NCBI GenBank assembly: GCA_021795395.1
Contig: JAJYPN010000023.1
Location: 1 to 42,209, forward strand
DNA length: 42,209 nucleotides
DNA from: Pseudomonadota bacterium
GTDB lineage: Bacteria > Pseudomonadota > Gammaproteobacteria > Burkholderiales > Sulfuriferulaceae
Reading direction: 5' to 3'
Positions 15,411 through 24,011 of this stretch are shown here, one piece after another. Within the stretch, counting starts at the first letter, position 1; each line of letters begins with the position of its first letter. Under the pieces are notes generated by a model that was not told the origin of the DNA, made no database searches, and worked only from the letters and a program-made list of their open reading frames with translations. The translations under genes and the position numbers were made by a program.

Positions 15411-16670
15411 ATGCAAACGCATCTTGCCGACTTTATACGCGATAGCGACACCGGAGCTGAAGCGGAAAAAATCCTCCGCAGTTGCGTGCATTGCGGTTTC
15501 TGTCTGGCGACGTGCCCGACCTATCAACTTTTAGGCGACGAGCTCGATTCGCCGCGCGGGCGGATTTTTCTGATCAAGCAATATCTGGAAAGCGGTGTCG
15601 CGACAGCCAAAACCCAGTTGCATCTCGACCGCTGCCTGACCTGCCGCAACTGCGAAACCACCTGTCCGTCGGGGGTGCAGTATGCGCGTTTGCTCGATAT
15701 CGGCCGGGACTTGATAGAACGCCAGGTTCCACGCAGCGCACAGGCTAACCTGCAACGCTATTTGCTGCGCCGGGTGTTGCCGAACAAACCCTTGTTTACC
15801 GGGCTGACCGCACTGGGCCGTGCCGCGAGACCGTTATTGAATGCAAAACTGCAGGCTAAATTACCTGCCACGCCAACGACTTCCGCACTTCCCCCACCGC
15901 GTCATAACCGCCGCATGCTGCTGCTCGAAGGCTGCGTACAGCCTGCGCTGGCGCCGAATATTAATGCGGCGGCGGCTCGCGTGCTGGACCGGATCGGCAT
16001 TTCGCTGGTCGTTGCCGACCGGGCAGGCTGTTGCGGAGCAGTAAGCTATCATCTCAACGCGCAGGACGAAGGACTCGATTACATGCGCCGCAATATCGAC
16101 GCCTGGTGGCCGCACGTCGAAGCGGGTGCCGAAGCGGTGGTGATGACGGCTTCCGGATGCGGCGTTACGGTAAAAGAATACGGTCATTATTTGCGGCATG
16201 ATCCAGCGTATGCCGAAAAGGCGGCACGGATTTCGGCTTTGACGCGCGATCTCGTCGAAATCGTGCTGGCGGAAGCCGAGGCGCATCTGCCAGAATTCGT
16301 TCGGTCGGATACGGCTTCGGTCAGAGTGGCTTTTCATGCGCCATGTACCTTGCAGCATGGGCAAAAGATTGTCGGGGTGGCGGAAACCTTGCTGCGCCGG
16401 GCGGGGTTTACCGTATTGCCGGTGAGCGAATCGCATCTATGTTGTGGTTCCGCGGGCACCTATTCGATTTTGCAAGCGGAATTGGCGACGCAACTGCGCG
16501 ACCGCAAATTGATGCATTTGCAAACGGACGCCCCGGAAATGATTGCGACGGCCAATATCGGCTGTTTGCTGCATTTGCAATCGGGCTCGGCTACGCCGGT
16601 GCGCCACTGGATAGAATTGCTCGATAGCGTATACGTCAATTGCGAGAAAACGGCAGACCGGCGACCTTAA
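15411..16670 (+). CDS. glcF: Glycolate oxidase iron-sulfur subunit GlcF
   Basis: The 419-residue product carries two [4Fe-4S] cluster motifs, CVHCGFCLATCP and CLTCRNCETTCPSG. Two CCG domains follow, each with a paired-Cys CCG motif (AGCCGAV and LCCGSAG). This is the electron-transfer subunit of GlcDEF. I place the start at ATG 15411, 2 nt after the glcE stop. The frame stays open upstream to 15120, but that part lies inside glcE and has no family similarity. The gene ends 7 nt before the stop of the convergent hemY, with no terminator visible between them. Confidence 0.93.
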   Translation: MQTHLADFIRDSDTGAEAEKILRSCVHCGFCLATCPTYQLLGDELDSPRGRIFLIKQYLESGVATAKTQLHLDRCLTCRNCETTCPSGVQYARLLDIGRDLIERQVPRSAQANLQRYLLRRVLPNKPLFTGLTALGRAARPLLNAKLQAKLPATPTTSALPPPRHNRRMLLLEGCVQPALAPNINAAAARVLDRIGISLVVADRAGCCGAVSYHLNAQDEGLDYMRRNIDAWWPHVEAGAEAVVMTASGCGVTVKEYGHYLRHDPAYAEKAARISALTRDLVEIVLAEAEAHLPEFVRSDTASVRVAFHAPCTLQHGQKIVGVAETLLRRAGFTVLPVSESHLCCGSAGTYSILQAELATQLRDRKLMHLQTDAPEMIATANIGCLLHLQSGSATPVRHWIELLDSVYVNCEKTADRRP

Positions 16671-16677
16671 GTGTGTC

Positions 16678-17142
16678 TTACTTTTGTTCTGGCGCTGCGG
16701 TTTGGCGCGCCGCCAAAACCAGATATTCATCGCGCCGGTCATGAGCGTTTTGCGCCTCGGCGGCCGCTGCGGCGATCAATATAGCCAGATAAGGTGAATT
16801 ATTCAGTGCGTGTGCGCGTAACGCTGCCGCTTCCGCCGGTTTATAGCGATGTTCCAGATAATCTGTCAACGCCGACATCAAAGCGCCGTTGCCCTGAAGC
16901 TGTCGCTGCCGCTGGCGGAATGCGCGAGCGCGTTTCGGCAGGCTGAGAGTGGCGGCGGCGACGCGCACCAGCCAGTTTCCGAGCACGATAATCAGCAGCA
17001 GTAAAATGATCAGTAGCACCAGCGAGAGTTCGATCCGATACGGCGGATAGACCAGTATCGCGTACCCCGGATCGAATTTGCCTGCCAGAGTAAAGCCGAC
17101 TGCGAGAGCGAAAATCAGCAAAATCCAGATCAGTACGCGCAT
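16678..17142 (-). CDS. hemY: HemY-like protein, C-terminally truncated
   Basis: The 154-residue product holds two N-terminal TM segments (about 1-20 and 38-62) and the HemY_N domain, then the start of the TPR region (ALTDYLEHRYKPAEAAALRA, and the typical AHDRRDEYLVLAA). Full HemY proteins of proteobacteria are around 390-430 residues, with TPR repeats filling the C-terminal two thirds. Here the frame stops right after the family's RRDEYL segment, and the convergent glcF ends 7 nt away. It follows hemX by 2 nt and is the last gene of the hemC-hemD-hemX-hemY operon. The true function of this TPR protein (distinct from protoporphyrinogen oxidase) in heme synthesis is not well defined. Whether the short form works is uncertain. 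Confidence 0.8.
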   Translation of the reverse strand: MRVLIWILLIFALAVGFTLAGKFDPGYAILVYPPYRIELSLVLLIILLLLIIVLGNWLVRVAAATLSLPKRARAFRQRQRQLQGNGALMSALTDYLEHRYKPAEAAALRAHALNNSPYLAILIAAAAAEAQNAHDRRDEYLVLAARQTAAPEQK

Positions 17143-17144
17143 GG

Positions 17145-18164
17145 TTACTGGTCGCGCGCCAAACGGCTGGCGCGCAGGGCGTTCAAGCTTTGCTCCAGCC
17201 CGGGCAAGCGGATACTGACCGGACTGCTTATCAGCTTGTCTATCTGCGCAATGCTGTTTTGGGTGCGCGCATCGTTCACATTGAAATACTGACTCAGCCA
17301 GGTTTTGGCAGCGATCAAATCGGCTTTATAGCTGACTTCGTCGTGTGCGAACAGAGCGATACGCGCCGTCAGCAAACGCAGTTTCAGGTTTTGGCGCAAA
17401 AAATAGCTTTGTTCCGGAGCGAGCAGAGCATTGTCCGGTGTATCGAGTCTGCGGATTTGCACCAGGCTTTTGAGTTCCTGCCACATTTCAGCGGAAAAAC
17501 GGGTCGCCTCGTCGGTGCGTACGGGCGTGGAGCGCTTCGTCATCTTGATGGGGATTTCCTGATCGCTGGCCAGGGGCAGATGATCGACCTCGGCGATAAG
17601 ATCGTCCAGGCGCAGCGTGATGCCGACGGTATCGACTTGCGGCAATAATTGCAGACGATGTATATCGGCATTCAGGGTGCGCCGCAGATTGGTGAACTGA
17701 GGCTTGTCTATCGATTGCAGGCGTGCATCGGCGGTCTGCAGGGCGATGATCGCGCCCTTGACGTTGCCATCCAGTTGCAACTGCTGGTTGGCGATCAGGA
17801 CGATTTGTTCGATATCGGCCAGCGTCCAGTCGTCGCGGCTTTTGGCCATATCGCGATACAGGGCTTCGAGCGCAAGCTGCTGGTTCTGCGAATCGGCCAG
17901 CTTCGCCTGGATTTCGGCGACGCGCAGCGTCAGGTCCCGATTATTGTAGGCGGTTTGCTGGCTTAATATCCGGCTTTCCTGTGCGGCTTCATTGGCAGCG
18001 GTCAGATGTTCGCTCAATTCATGCCGGATTGCGGTCAGCTCCAGCCGTGTCTGCCACCAGCCCCACCCTGCCAGAACCAGTGCCAGCAGAGCAAAAATCA
18101 AAGCCGGGTTGAGATAGGCACCCAATTTATCGAGCAGGTCGGGTTTTTCCTGGATATCAGCCAT
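17145..18164 (-). CDS. hemX: HemX, uroporphyrinogen-III C-methyltransferase-like membrane protein
   Basis: The 339-residue product has one TM segment near the N-terminus (about 19-39, ALIFALLALVLAGWGWW). A long coiled coil follows (about 40-115), then the conserved HemX domain (PF04375) with DWTLADIEQIVLIANQQLQL and DIHRLQLLP. Despite its frequent name it lacks a methyltransferase fold; family members are membrane-anchored proteins of the heme operon. Its start overlaps the hemD end by 8 nt and hemY follows after 2 nt. Confidence 0.9.
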   Translation of the reverse strand: MADIQEKPDLLDKLGAYLNPALIFALLALVLAGWGWWQTRLELTAIRHELSEHLTAANEAAQESRILSQQTAYNNRDLTLRVAEIQAKLADSQNQQLALEALYRDMAKSRDDWTLADIEQIVLIANQQLQLDGNVKGAIIALQTADARLQSIDKPQFTNLRRTLNADIHRLQLLPQVDTVGITLRLDDLIAEVDHLPLASDQEIPIKMTKRSTPVRTDEATRFSAEMWQELKSLVQIRRLDTPDNALLAPEQSYFLRQNLKLRLLTARIALFAHDEVSYKADLIAAKTWLSQYFNVNDARTQNSIAQIDKLISSPVSIRLPGLEQSLNALRASRLARDQ

Positions 18165-18933
18165 GATGCCGCTCGAACCATTCGATCATGCCCGCGATCA
18201 GACCTTCATCGCCGGATGAGGTAAGTATGCCGTGCGATAGCCCAAGTTCCTGCGCCACCAGTAAAATCCGTTCGTGTGGGACAAAAATCGGCGTCGATTT
18301 GAGCCACTGCCGACCGAGTTTGCCGAGTATGTCGTAAAGATTACGCAAGCCCTCGGAACTGGTGATGGTGACCGCATTGATTTCGTTGCGCGACCAGCGC
18401 CGCAGCAGATTGCCCGCATTTACATCGGGGCGGCTACGTCGGTAACATTCGGCGTAAACGATTTTCGCACCGCGTTCGGTCAGCTTGTCGCCGAGAATTT
18501 CGCGACCGCCATCGCCCCGGAAAACGACGATGCGGCGACCAGCAACATTTTGCAATTCAGGCAGCGCCAGCAGGTTTTCGCTGTCAAAACGCTCCTTGGG
18601 CGCAATAATCCTGTCGATGCCGAAATGTTTGAGCTCGCGGCTGCTGCCGCGCCCTATCGCCGCGATCTGCAAAGACGCCGGCAGCGCTCTCCTGGACTTG
18701 ATGAGGTTCATCGCTTTATTGACCGCATTGGGGCTGATGAAGATCGCCATATCGAATTCGTCCAGCGTATCGATCAGCGCATACAGCGGCTCCAGATCTT
18801 CGGCATCGAGGATTTCCAGTACCGGAAACAGGACGGGTTTGCCGTTGGCGGCGGTGATGAGCGCCGCCAGTTCGGTGGCTTGATGGGCGGGACGTGTCAC
18901 CAGTATGCCTTGTCCGTATAACTGTTTGCTCAT
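18157..18933 (-). CDS. hemD: Uroporphyrinogen-III synthase HemD
   Basis: The 258-residue product starts [18 protein letters not shown] and shows [11 protein letters not shown] (about 86-96), [15 protein letters not shown] and the [15 protein letters not shown] segment. These are the usual signatures of HemD, which closes and isomerises hydroxymethylbilane to uroporphyrinogen III. It overlaps hemC by 4 nt upstream and hemX by 8 nt downstream, so the operon is translationally coupled. Length is normal. Confidence 0.93.
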   Translation of the reverse strand: MSKQLYGQGILVTRPAHQATELAALITAANGKPVLFPVLEILDAEDLEPLYALIDTLDEFDMAIFISPNAVNKAMNLIKSRRALPASLQIAAIGRGSSRELKHFGIDRIIAPKERFDSENLLALPELQNVAGRRIVVFRGDGGREILGDKLTERGAKIVYAECYRRSRPDVNAGNLLRRWSRNEINAVTITSSEGLRNLYDILGKLGRQWLKSTPIFVPHERILLVAQELGLSHGILTSSGDEGLIAGMIEWFERHHG

Positions 18934-19877
18934 AACGCGAGTGCCGCCAGAATCTTGTCTGCGCCCTGCGCGATCAATCGTTGCGCCAGTTCGGCGCCCA
19001 GGGCTTCGGCATCGTCTCGCGTACCGCTGACCTGATCGCTGAGGATGCGGCTGCCGTCGATCTCGGCAACGAAACCGCGCAGCGTGATCGTTTCGCCGCT
19101 AATCTGGGCGTACCCGCCCAGCGGCACCTGGCAACTACCGCCCAAATGGCGGCTCATGCTGCGTTCGGCGCGGATGCATGCCGCGCTGTCGGCGTGGTTC
19201 AAGGGTGCGAGTAATTGGATCAAATCCGAACGTTCGGCCAGGCATTCTATTCCCAGTGCGCCCTGGCCTACGGCGGGCAAGCTAAGTTCCGGTGGCAATT
19301 GCTGGCGGATACGTTTCTCCAGCCCCAGTCGCTTCAATCCTGCCGCCGCCAGAATAATGGCGTCGTAACGGCCTTCGTCCAGCTTGCGTAAACGGGTTTG
19401 AACATTGCCGCGTAACGCTTCGATCACAAGATGCGGAAAACGTGCGCGCAACTGGCACTCGCGGCGCAGGCTCGATGTCCCGACCCGGGCGCCTTGCGGC
19501 AGATCGCCAAGGCTGGAATAGTGATTGGATACGAGCGCATCGTGCGGATCTTCGCGCTCTCCGATCGCTGCCAAAGTGAATTCATCGGCCGGATTCATCG
19601 GCACATCCTTGATGGAATGTACCGCGATATCGGCGCGCCGCTCCAGCAGGGCGGTCTCAAGTTCTTTCACAAACAGGCCCTTGCCGCCGATTTTGCTTAA
19701 TGCGGTATCGAGGATACGGTCGCCTTGCGTGGTCATACCGAGTATGCGTATATCTATCGACGGGTACAGTTCCTTCAGACGCGCCGCTATGTGCTCGGAT
19801 TGCCATAGTGCCAGCGCGCTTTCGCGCGAGGCGATAACCAAATGCGCTGGTAGCAATGAATCGATAGGAGTTGGCAA
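18930..19877 (-). CDS. hemC: Porphobilinogen deaminase (hydroxymethylbilane synthase) HemC
   Basis: The 315-residue enzyme joins four porphobilinogens into hydroxymethylbilane. VGTSSLRR (132-139) and the catalytic Asp in HSIKDVP (about 91) are present. Cys249 in [12 protein letters not shown] is the attachment site of the dipyrromethane cofactor. The start is assigned to a TTG at 19877; no ATG or GTG exists nearby in frame, and no clear Shine-Dalgarno is visible, so the N-terminus is uncertain by a few codons. The start region overlaps a plus-strand promoter for the divergent thioredoxin-like gene. It is the first gene of the heme operon. Confidence 0.94.
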   Translation of the reverse strand: MPTPIDSLLPAHLVIASRESALALWQSEHIAARLKELYPSIDIRILGMTTQGDRILDTALSKIGGKGLFVKELETALLERRADIAVHSIKDVPMNPADEFTLAAIGEREDPHDALVSNHYSSLGDLPQGARVGTSSLRRECQLRARFPHLVIEALRGNVQTRLRKLDEGRYDAIILAAAGLKRLGLEKRIRQQLPPELSLPAVGQGALGIECLAERSDLIQLLAPLNHADSAACIRAERSMSRHLGGSCQVPLGGYAQISGETITLRGFVAEIDGSRILSDQVSGTRDDAEALGAELAQRLIAQGADKILAALAL

Positions 19878-19898
19878 AGGATAACCTGCGAGTATAAT
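19871..19898 (+). promoter_or_regulatory. Strong sigma-70 promoter of the thioredoxin-like gene, overlapping the hemC start
   Basis: TTGGCA (19871-19876) and a perfect TATAAT (19893-19898) are 16 nt apart. Transcription would begin near 19905, giving a leader of about 60 nt before the ATG at 19966. The -35 box covers the hemC TTG start codon on the other strand, so transcription of the two genes may interfere. Confidence 0.6.
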
Positions 19899-19965
19899 TA
19901 AAGATTGTTTGCGTATTTTAACCTAAAAACAAGTTTAACCGGCGGCATTCATTCAAGGGTGGTTC

Positions 19966-20475
19966 ATGGTGATTAAAAATCTGCATGTGTGGGGTTTCAG
20001 TTTGTTTTTGTTGCTCGTTTCAACGTGGGTCTGGTCTGCTCCCAACCAGATAATGTTTACCCATGATCTACCGCACGATGCAAGTCTGGCGCAAAGCAAG
20101 GGTGTACCCTTGTTAGTCATATTCACCAGCTCGGATTGCGTCTATTGCGAACGGTCCATGCAGGATTATCTTATTCCCATGCAACAGAACCCGCAATATG
20201 CGCATAAGATTTTGATACGCCGTATACAAATTACCGACGAAACACGACTGACAGGTTGGGACGGCAAACCGACAACCGGCAAAGCTTATGCAGCCAGTCT
20301 CAATATCAAACTGACGCCCACCATCATCGTCTTTACCCCTGACGGCAAGCAGGCATCCGATCCCATAGTTGGCGTCGACTCGGAGGATTATTACGGCGGC
20401 TATCTGGATAATGCGATCGATGCCGGACTGGCGAAGATGCATCCGGCGATACATTCACCGAGTCAAGCCAATTAA
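19966..20475 (+). CDS. Periplasmic thioredoxin-fold protein (SoxW/DsbC-like)
   Basis: The 169-residue product has a signal peptide (1-25, ending WSA). A thioredoxin fold follows with the redox motif CVYC (Cys58, Cys61) and the cis-Pro segment LTPTIIVF. The insert between these parts is typical of SoxW-like thioredoxins of betaproteobacteria. It would act in the periplasm as a thiol reductant or disulfide exchanger; its partner is unknown. It is a single gene, divergent from hemC, with AAGGGTGG before the ATG. A role in cytochrome or heme-protein maturation is suggested only by the neighbourhood. Confidence 0.8.
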   Translation: MVIKNLHVWGFSLFLLLVSTWVWSAPNQIMFTHDLPHDASLAQSKGVPLLVIFTSSDCVYCERSMQDYLIPMQQNPQYAHKILIRRIQITDETRLTGWDGKPTTGKAYAASLNIKLTPTIIVFTPDGKQASDPIVGVDSEDYYGGYLDNAIDAGLAKMHPAIHSPSQAN

Positions 20476-20517
20476 CGGGGCGAGCAAAACCGCCGCTCCC
20501 GCCGGAGCAAGTCACTG

Positions 20518-22164
20518 TCAGTCAAAGTAGCGAATATTCATATTGTTTTTGCCGCTTTTTTTGACGTCATACATGAGTTCGTCCGCTATTTTCATGATGG
20601 CGGAGAAGGTTTTGGTCACCTTGGCAAAGTGAATGGCACCTATGCTTACGGTTACAGGCGGATAATCCTCTAATGCGCTGCTTGCCGCCAGGAAAATCTT
20701 GCGGCAGGCGTCGGCAGCCGCCAGATTGCCGATTTCCGGTAACAGAATGGCGAATTCGTCCCCGCCCAGTCGCGCCAGCAAATCGTTGGAACGCAACACG
20801 GAGCGCAACTTCCTGGCGGTTGCCCGCAATGCGCCATCGCCGATATCGTGGCCGCGCGCATCGTTCAGTTGCTTGAAATTGTCCAGATCGAGAAAGATGA
20901 TCGATAAGGAGTGGCCGTAGCGTTTGGAGCGCTCGAGTTCGGCTATGCCGGACTCGAAGTAACCGCGGCGGTTCAGCAGGCCGGTGAGCGCATCCTCGGT
21001 GGCATGGGCATGGGCATGTTCGAACTGTATACGCAACTGGGAGAATTGCTGGGCGAGTACCAGAGCGAGCAGCAGGGCTTCCATAGTGACCGCGAGCAAT
21101 CCCAGATGTTCGATATAAATGGTATGCACGCCGGTTAACTTTCCCAGCGAGATCGACAGTATGCCCAAGGCGAAAAAGAACAGGACGGCAGCGAGATACC
21201 ATGGTGCGGAAAATTGCTTTTGCCGGGTCCGCACGATACCTGCTATCAGACCGAACAACAGAAACAGCGCCACCCCGGTTCGATCGAGTTCGAGCGACCA
21301 CTCCGGTCTGGCGAGAGCCAAAAGCAGAAAAGCGGTAAATAATCCGATTAGCGCTATGCCGATGCGGTAAAGCGATGGATTGCTTTCGCGGCTGATATTG
21401 AGCAGATTCAGGACGAATAGAATATAAATTTCATTGGAAAATAAAATGGGGAAGCTGATCAGATAGAACCAGTGCCAATCGAACAGCTCCCGAAATACGA
21501 GCAGGGCCGTTCCGTTATATAACAGGTTGCCCAGGAGGAATAATGCGTAAAATCCGTCGGTTGCATTGCGCCGGATGCCGGCCAGCATGGCATAATAGAA
21601 CATCAGCCCGAATAGAATACCCATGGACAATAGGGTGATGGCATCCCCTGTTTTGGTTGCGTGTTCGTAATGCGCCAGCGTATCCAGATAAGGTATGGGT
21701 TGCGCGAGTAAAAATGGCGAGGAGAGTTCGGTCAGCAGGCGATATTGACCGGCGGGCAAAGTGAATTCGCGGCCATGGCGCAGGAAAAACGGATCGGGCA
21801 TATCGCTTTCGATGCCACCACTGGCCAGGCCGACGCGATGTCCGTGGCTATCGAAAATCTGGTGTTCAAAGCGGCCGATGACGCTGGAATTCTTGAAATC
21901 CAATACCAGTTGTGCGGAACGGTCCAGTGTGAATGCACCTTGCCAGATGAAGCGTCCGCCAGTCCGGTTCAGGTTTTGGACAGGTAGCATGCCCGCGCAC
22001 CGTTGGGCCGGCGCGGTCGCGCAGCTGATATTTTTCGGCACGGAATACCATTGGCCCACCAATGCTATGGTCTGAGCTTGACATGGCGGCCCGACGAGCA
22101 TCAACACGGTCATCAAAATGAGCCAACGCCGGGTTCGAACGAAATTGATCAGCGAAGCACGCAT
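20518..22164 (-). CDS. Membrane diguanylate cyclase with 7TMR-DISM sensor
   Basis: The product of about 548 residues has an N-terminal signal sequence (WLILMTVLMLVG), a periplasmic 7TMR-DISMED2-like sensory domain (about 40-170), seven TM helices (about 180-385) and a C-terminal GGDEF domain. The active site is an intact GGDEF (ARLGGDEFAILLP), and an RxxD inhibitory site (RSND) lies five residues before it. It should therefore make c-di-GMP with product inhibition. The frame is also open from a TTG at 22200. I prefer the ATG at 22164, since it puts the signal sequence at the N-terminus, but neither has a good ribosome site. The ligand sensed is unknown. Confidence 0.9.
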   Translation of the reverse strand: MRASLINFVRTRRWLILMTVLMLVGPPCQAQTIALVGQWYSVPKNISCATAPAQRCAGMLPVQNLNRTGGRFIWQGAFTLDRSAQLVLDFKNSSVIGRFEHQIFDSHGHRVGLASGGIESDMPDPFFLRHGREFTLPAGQYRLLTELSSPFLLAQPIPYLDTLAHYEHATKTGDAITLLSMGILFGLMFYYAMLAGIRRNATDGFYALFLLGNLLYNGTALLVFRELFDWHWFYLISFPILFSNEIYILFVLNLLNISRESNPSLYRIGIALIGLFTAFLLLALARPEWSLELDRTGVALFLLFGLIAGIVRTRQKQFSAPWYLAAVLFFFALGILSISLGKLTGVHTIYIEHLGLLAVTMEALLLALVLAQQFSQLRIQFEHAHAHATEDALTGLLNRRGYFESGIAELERSKRYGHSLSIIFLDLDNFKQLNDARGHDIGDGALRATARKLRSVLRSNDLLARLGGDEFAILLPEIGNLAAADACRKIFLAASSALEDYPPVTVSIGAIHFAKVTKTFSAIMKIADELMYDVKKSGKNNMNIRYFD

Positions 22165-22384
22165 GCGCAGGCGAGTATCAGGAGGCAGAATGCCGATCAA
22201 CGAGATAGAGTGGATTGCGGTATACGCTGCCTGATTTGCCGCCGGTAGCAGGGGTCATGTTTTGCTTTCTTATAATCGTTATTTCCGGTGCTTAGTCTAT
22301 CATTACCAGGAGGGATGATAATAGCCGTCTTTTTGCAGTCTGCAAGAATCAGTGCAAAATCATGGTTCGTCGCATCGGTCAGCA

Positions 22385-22990
22385 TTAGCGACTTTTATAG
22401 AATGCACGCTGCCGGCGAATCACGCGCCAGCCCAATAAAATGGTCAGAATTCCGGCATAAATCAGCGGTTGCCGGATATCTTTTTTTACCAGCCACCAAT
22501 AATGTATGACTCCCAATATCGCGATGACATACACCAACCGATGCAAGCTTTGCCACCGTTTCGCGCTTAACCGCCGTATCATGGCATTGCTGGAAGTGAC
22601 GGCGAGCGGAATCAGCAATAGGTAAGCGATGAAGCCGACAGTAATAAAGGGGCGTTTGTATACGTCTTTAATGATCGCGTGCAGATCGAAAAATTGATCC
22701 AGCCAGATATAAGTGATGAAGTGCAGGCTTGCATAAAAAAACGTGAACAGGCCTAGCATTCGTCGTATGCGGAGCAGATGGGCATAACCTGTCAATTGCC
22801 GTAGCGGCGTTACTGTCAAGGTAAGCATTAAACCGACTAAAGTCCACGTGCCGGTAAAATGGGTAATAAATTCGACTGGGTTGGCTCCAAGCTGGCTGTT
22901 TATAGCCAGAACCACTAACCATGCCAGAGGGAAACCGGCTAGCAGGAAAACCAGAATTTTCAGGCGTGTAACCGGATCGTTTAACGCCAT
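22385..22990 (-). CDS. msrQ: MsrQ, heme-binding membrane subunit of the MsrPQ methionine sulfoxide reductase
   Basis: The 201-residue integral membrane protein of the ferric reductase-like TM family (YedZ) has about six TM helices. His residues suited to bind heme lie in YASLHFITY and WQSLHRLVY and in GVIHYWW. MsrQ takes electrons from the quinone pool and passes them to periplasmic MsrP. The ATG overlaps the msrP stop by one base (TAATG), so translation is coupled. Confidence 0.93.
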   Translation of the reverse strand: MALNDPVTRLKILVFLLAGFPLAWLVVLAINSQLGANPVEFITHFTGTWTLVGLMLTLTVTPLRQLTGYAHLLRIRRMLGLFTFFYASLHFITYIWLDQFFDLHAIIKDVYKRPFITVGFIAYLLLIPLAVTSSNAMIRRLSAKRWQSLHRLVYVIAILGVIHYWWLVKKDIRQPLIYAGILTILLGWRVIRRQRAFYKSR

Positions 22991-23913
22991 TAAAAGTATT
23001 TCCGCAGATCCATGCCGCGATACAGGCCGGCGACTTGCTCTGCGTAGCCGTTGAAGGGTAAGGTATTGCGTTTGAAAAATTCACCGATGCGACGTTCCTT
23101 GGCCTGACTCCAGCGCGGATGATCGACCGCCGGATTGACGTTGGAATAAAAGCCGTATTCGCTGGGGACGCTGCGCGCCCACGCGGTCAGCGGCTGCTGG
23201 TCCGTAAAGCGGATGCGGACTATGGCTTTTGCGCTTTTGAAACCGTATTTCCAGGGCACCACCAGGCGAACCGGCGCGCCGTTCTGGTTCGGCAGCGTTT
23301 CGCCGTACAAACCTACCGCCAGCAGGGTCAGCGAATGCATCGCTTCATCCATGCGCAAGCCTTCGACGTAAGGCCAATCGAGTACGGCGCGACGCTGACC
23401 CGGCATTTGCGCGGGATCGTACAGTGTGGTGAATTCCACGTATTTTGCTTTGCCGGTCGGTTCAGCCTGGTGAATCAGACTGGCGAGCGGAAAACCCAGC
23501 CACGGAATGACCATCGACCAGCCTTCCACGCAACGCATGCGATAAATGCGCTCTTCCAGGGGAAAAGTGTTGATCAAGGCGTCGATATCCCATACCCTGG
23601 GACGGTTTACTTCACCGCTTATACTGATTGTCCAAGGTCGCGTTTTCAGGCTGGGGGCATAATCCGCCGGATCCGATTTATCTGTGCCGAATTCATAATA
23701 ATTATTATAGCTCGTCACCTCCTTATAACCGGTTGCCACCTCCGTGGTGCTATAGCGGCTATAGGCCGCATGCAGCCGAGCGGCTGTACCGATTTCCGGC
23801 AACATGGCTGACGATATCCCTAACGCGGAGTTCCGTATGAATTTGCGGCGTTGCAGATAGAGGTTCTGCTCGGTGATTTCGGAAGAAGGGATCGGCGGAT
23901 AACGGATAGGCAT
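22990..23913 (-). CDS. msrP: MsrP, periplasmic molybdopterin methionine sulfoxide reductase
   Basis: The 307-residue product has a twin-arginine signal ([12 protein letters not shown], residues 21-32) and the oxidoreductase molybdopterin domain. Cys128 in RMRCVEGW ligates the molybdenum. MsrP repairs oxidised methionines in periplasmic proteins, using electrons from MsrQ. A good Shine-Dalgarno (GGAG) lies 7 nt before the ATG. Length and motifs are normal. With the manganese catalase and thioredoxin-like protein it adds to the oxidative-stress gene content of this segment. Confidence 0.94.
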   Translation of the reverse strand: MPIRYPPIPSSEITEQNLYLQRRKFIRNSALGISSAMLPEIGTAARLHAAYSRYSTTEVATGYKEVTSYNNYYEFGTDKSDPADYAPSLKTRPWTISISGEVNRPRVWDIDALINTFPLEERIYRMRCVEGWSMVIPWLGFPLASLIHQAEPTGKAKYVEFTTLYDPAQMPGQRRAVLDWPYVEGLRMDEAMHSLTLLAVGLYGETLPNQNGAPVRLVVPWKYGFKSAKAIVRIRFTDQQPLTAWARSVPSEYGFYSNVNPAVDHPRWSQAKERRIGEFFKRNTLPFNGYAEQVAGLYRGMDLRKYF

Positions 23914-24011
23914 AATACGCTCCTGAAAACAGACTTTGATGACAGCAAGCTACCATAGTTCACGTAACCGGCGATATCCTTTTCATGGATTTACCCTGCG
24001 TCAATTTCGTA

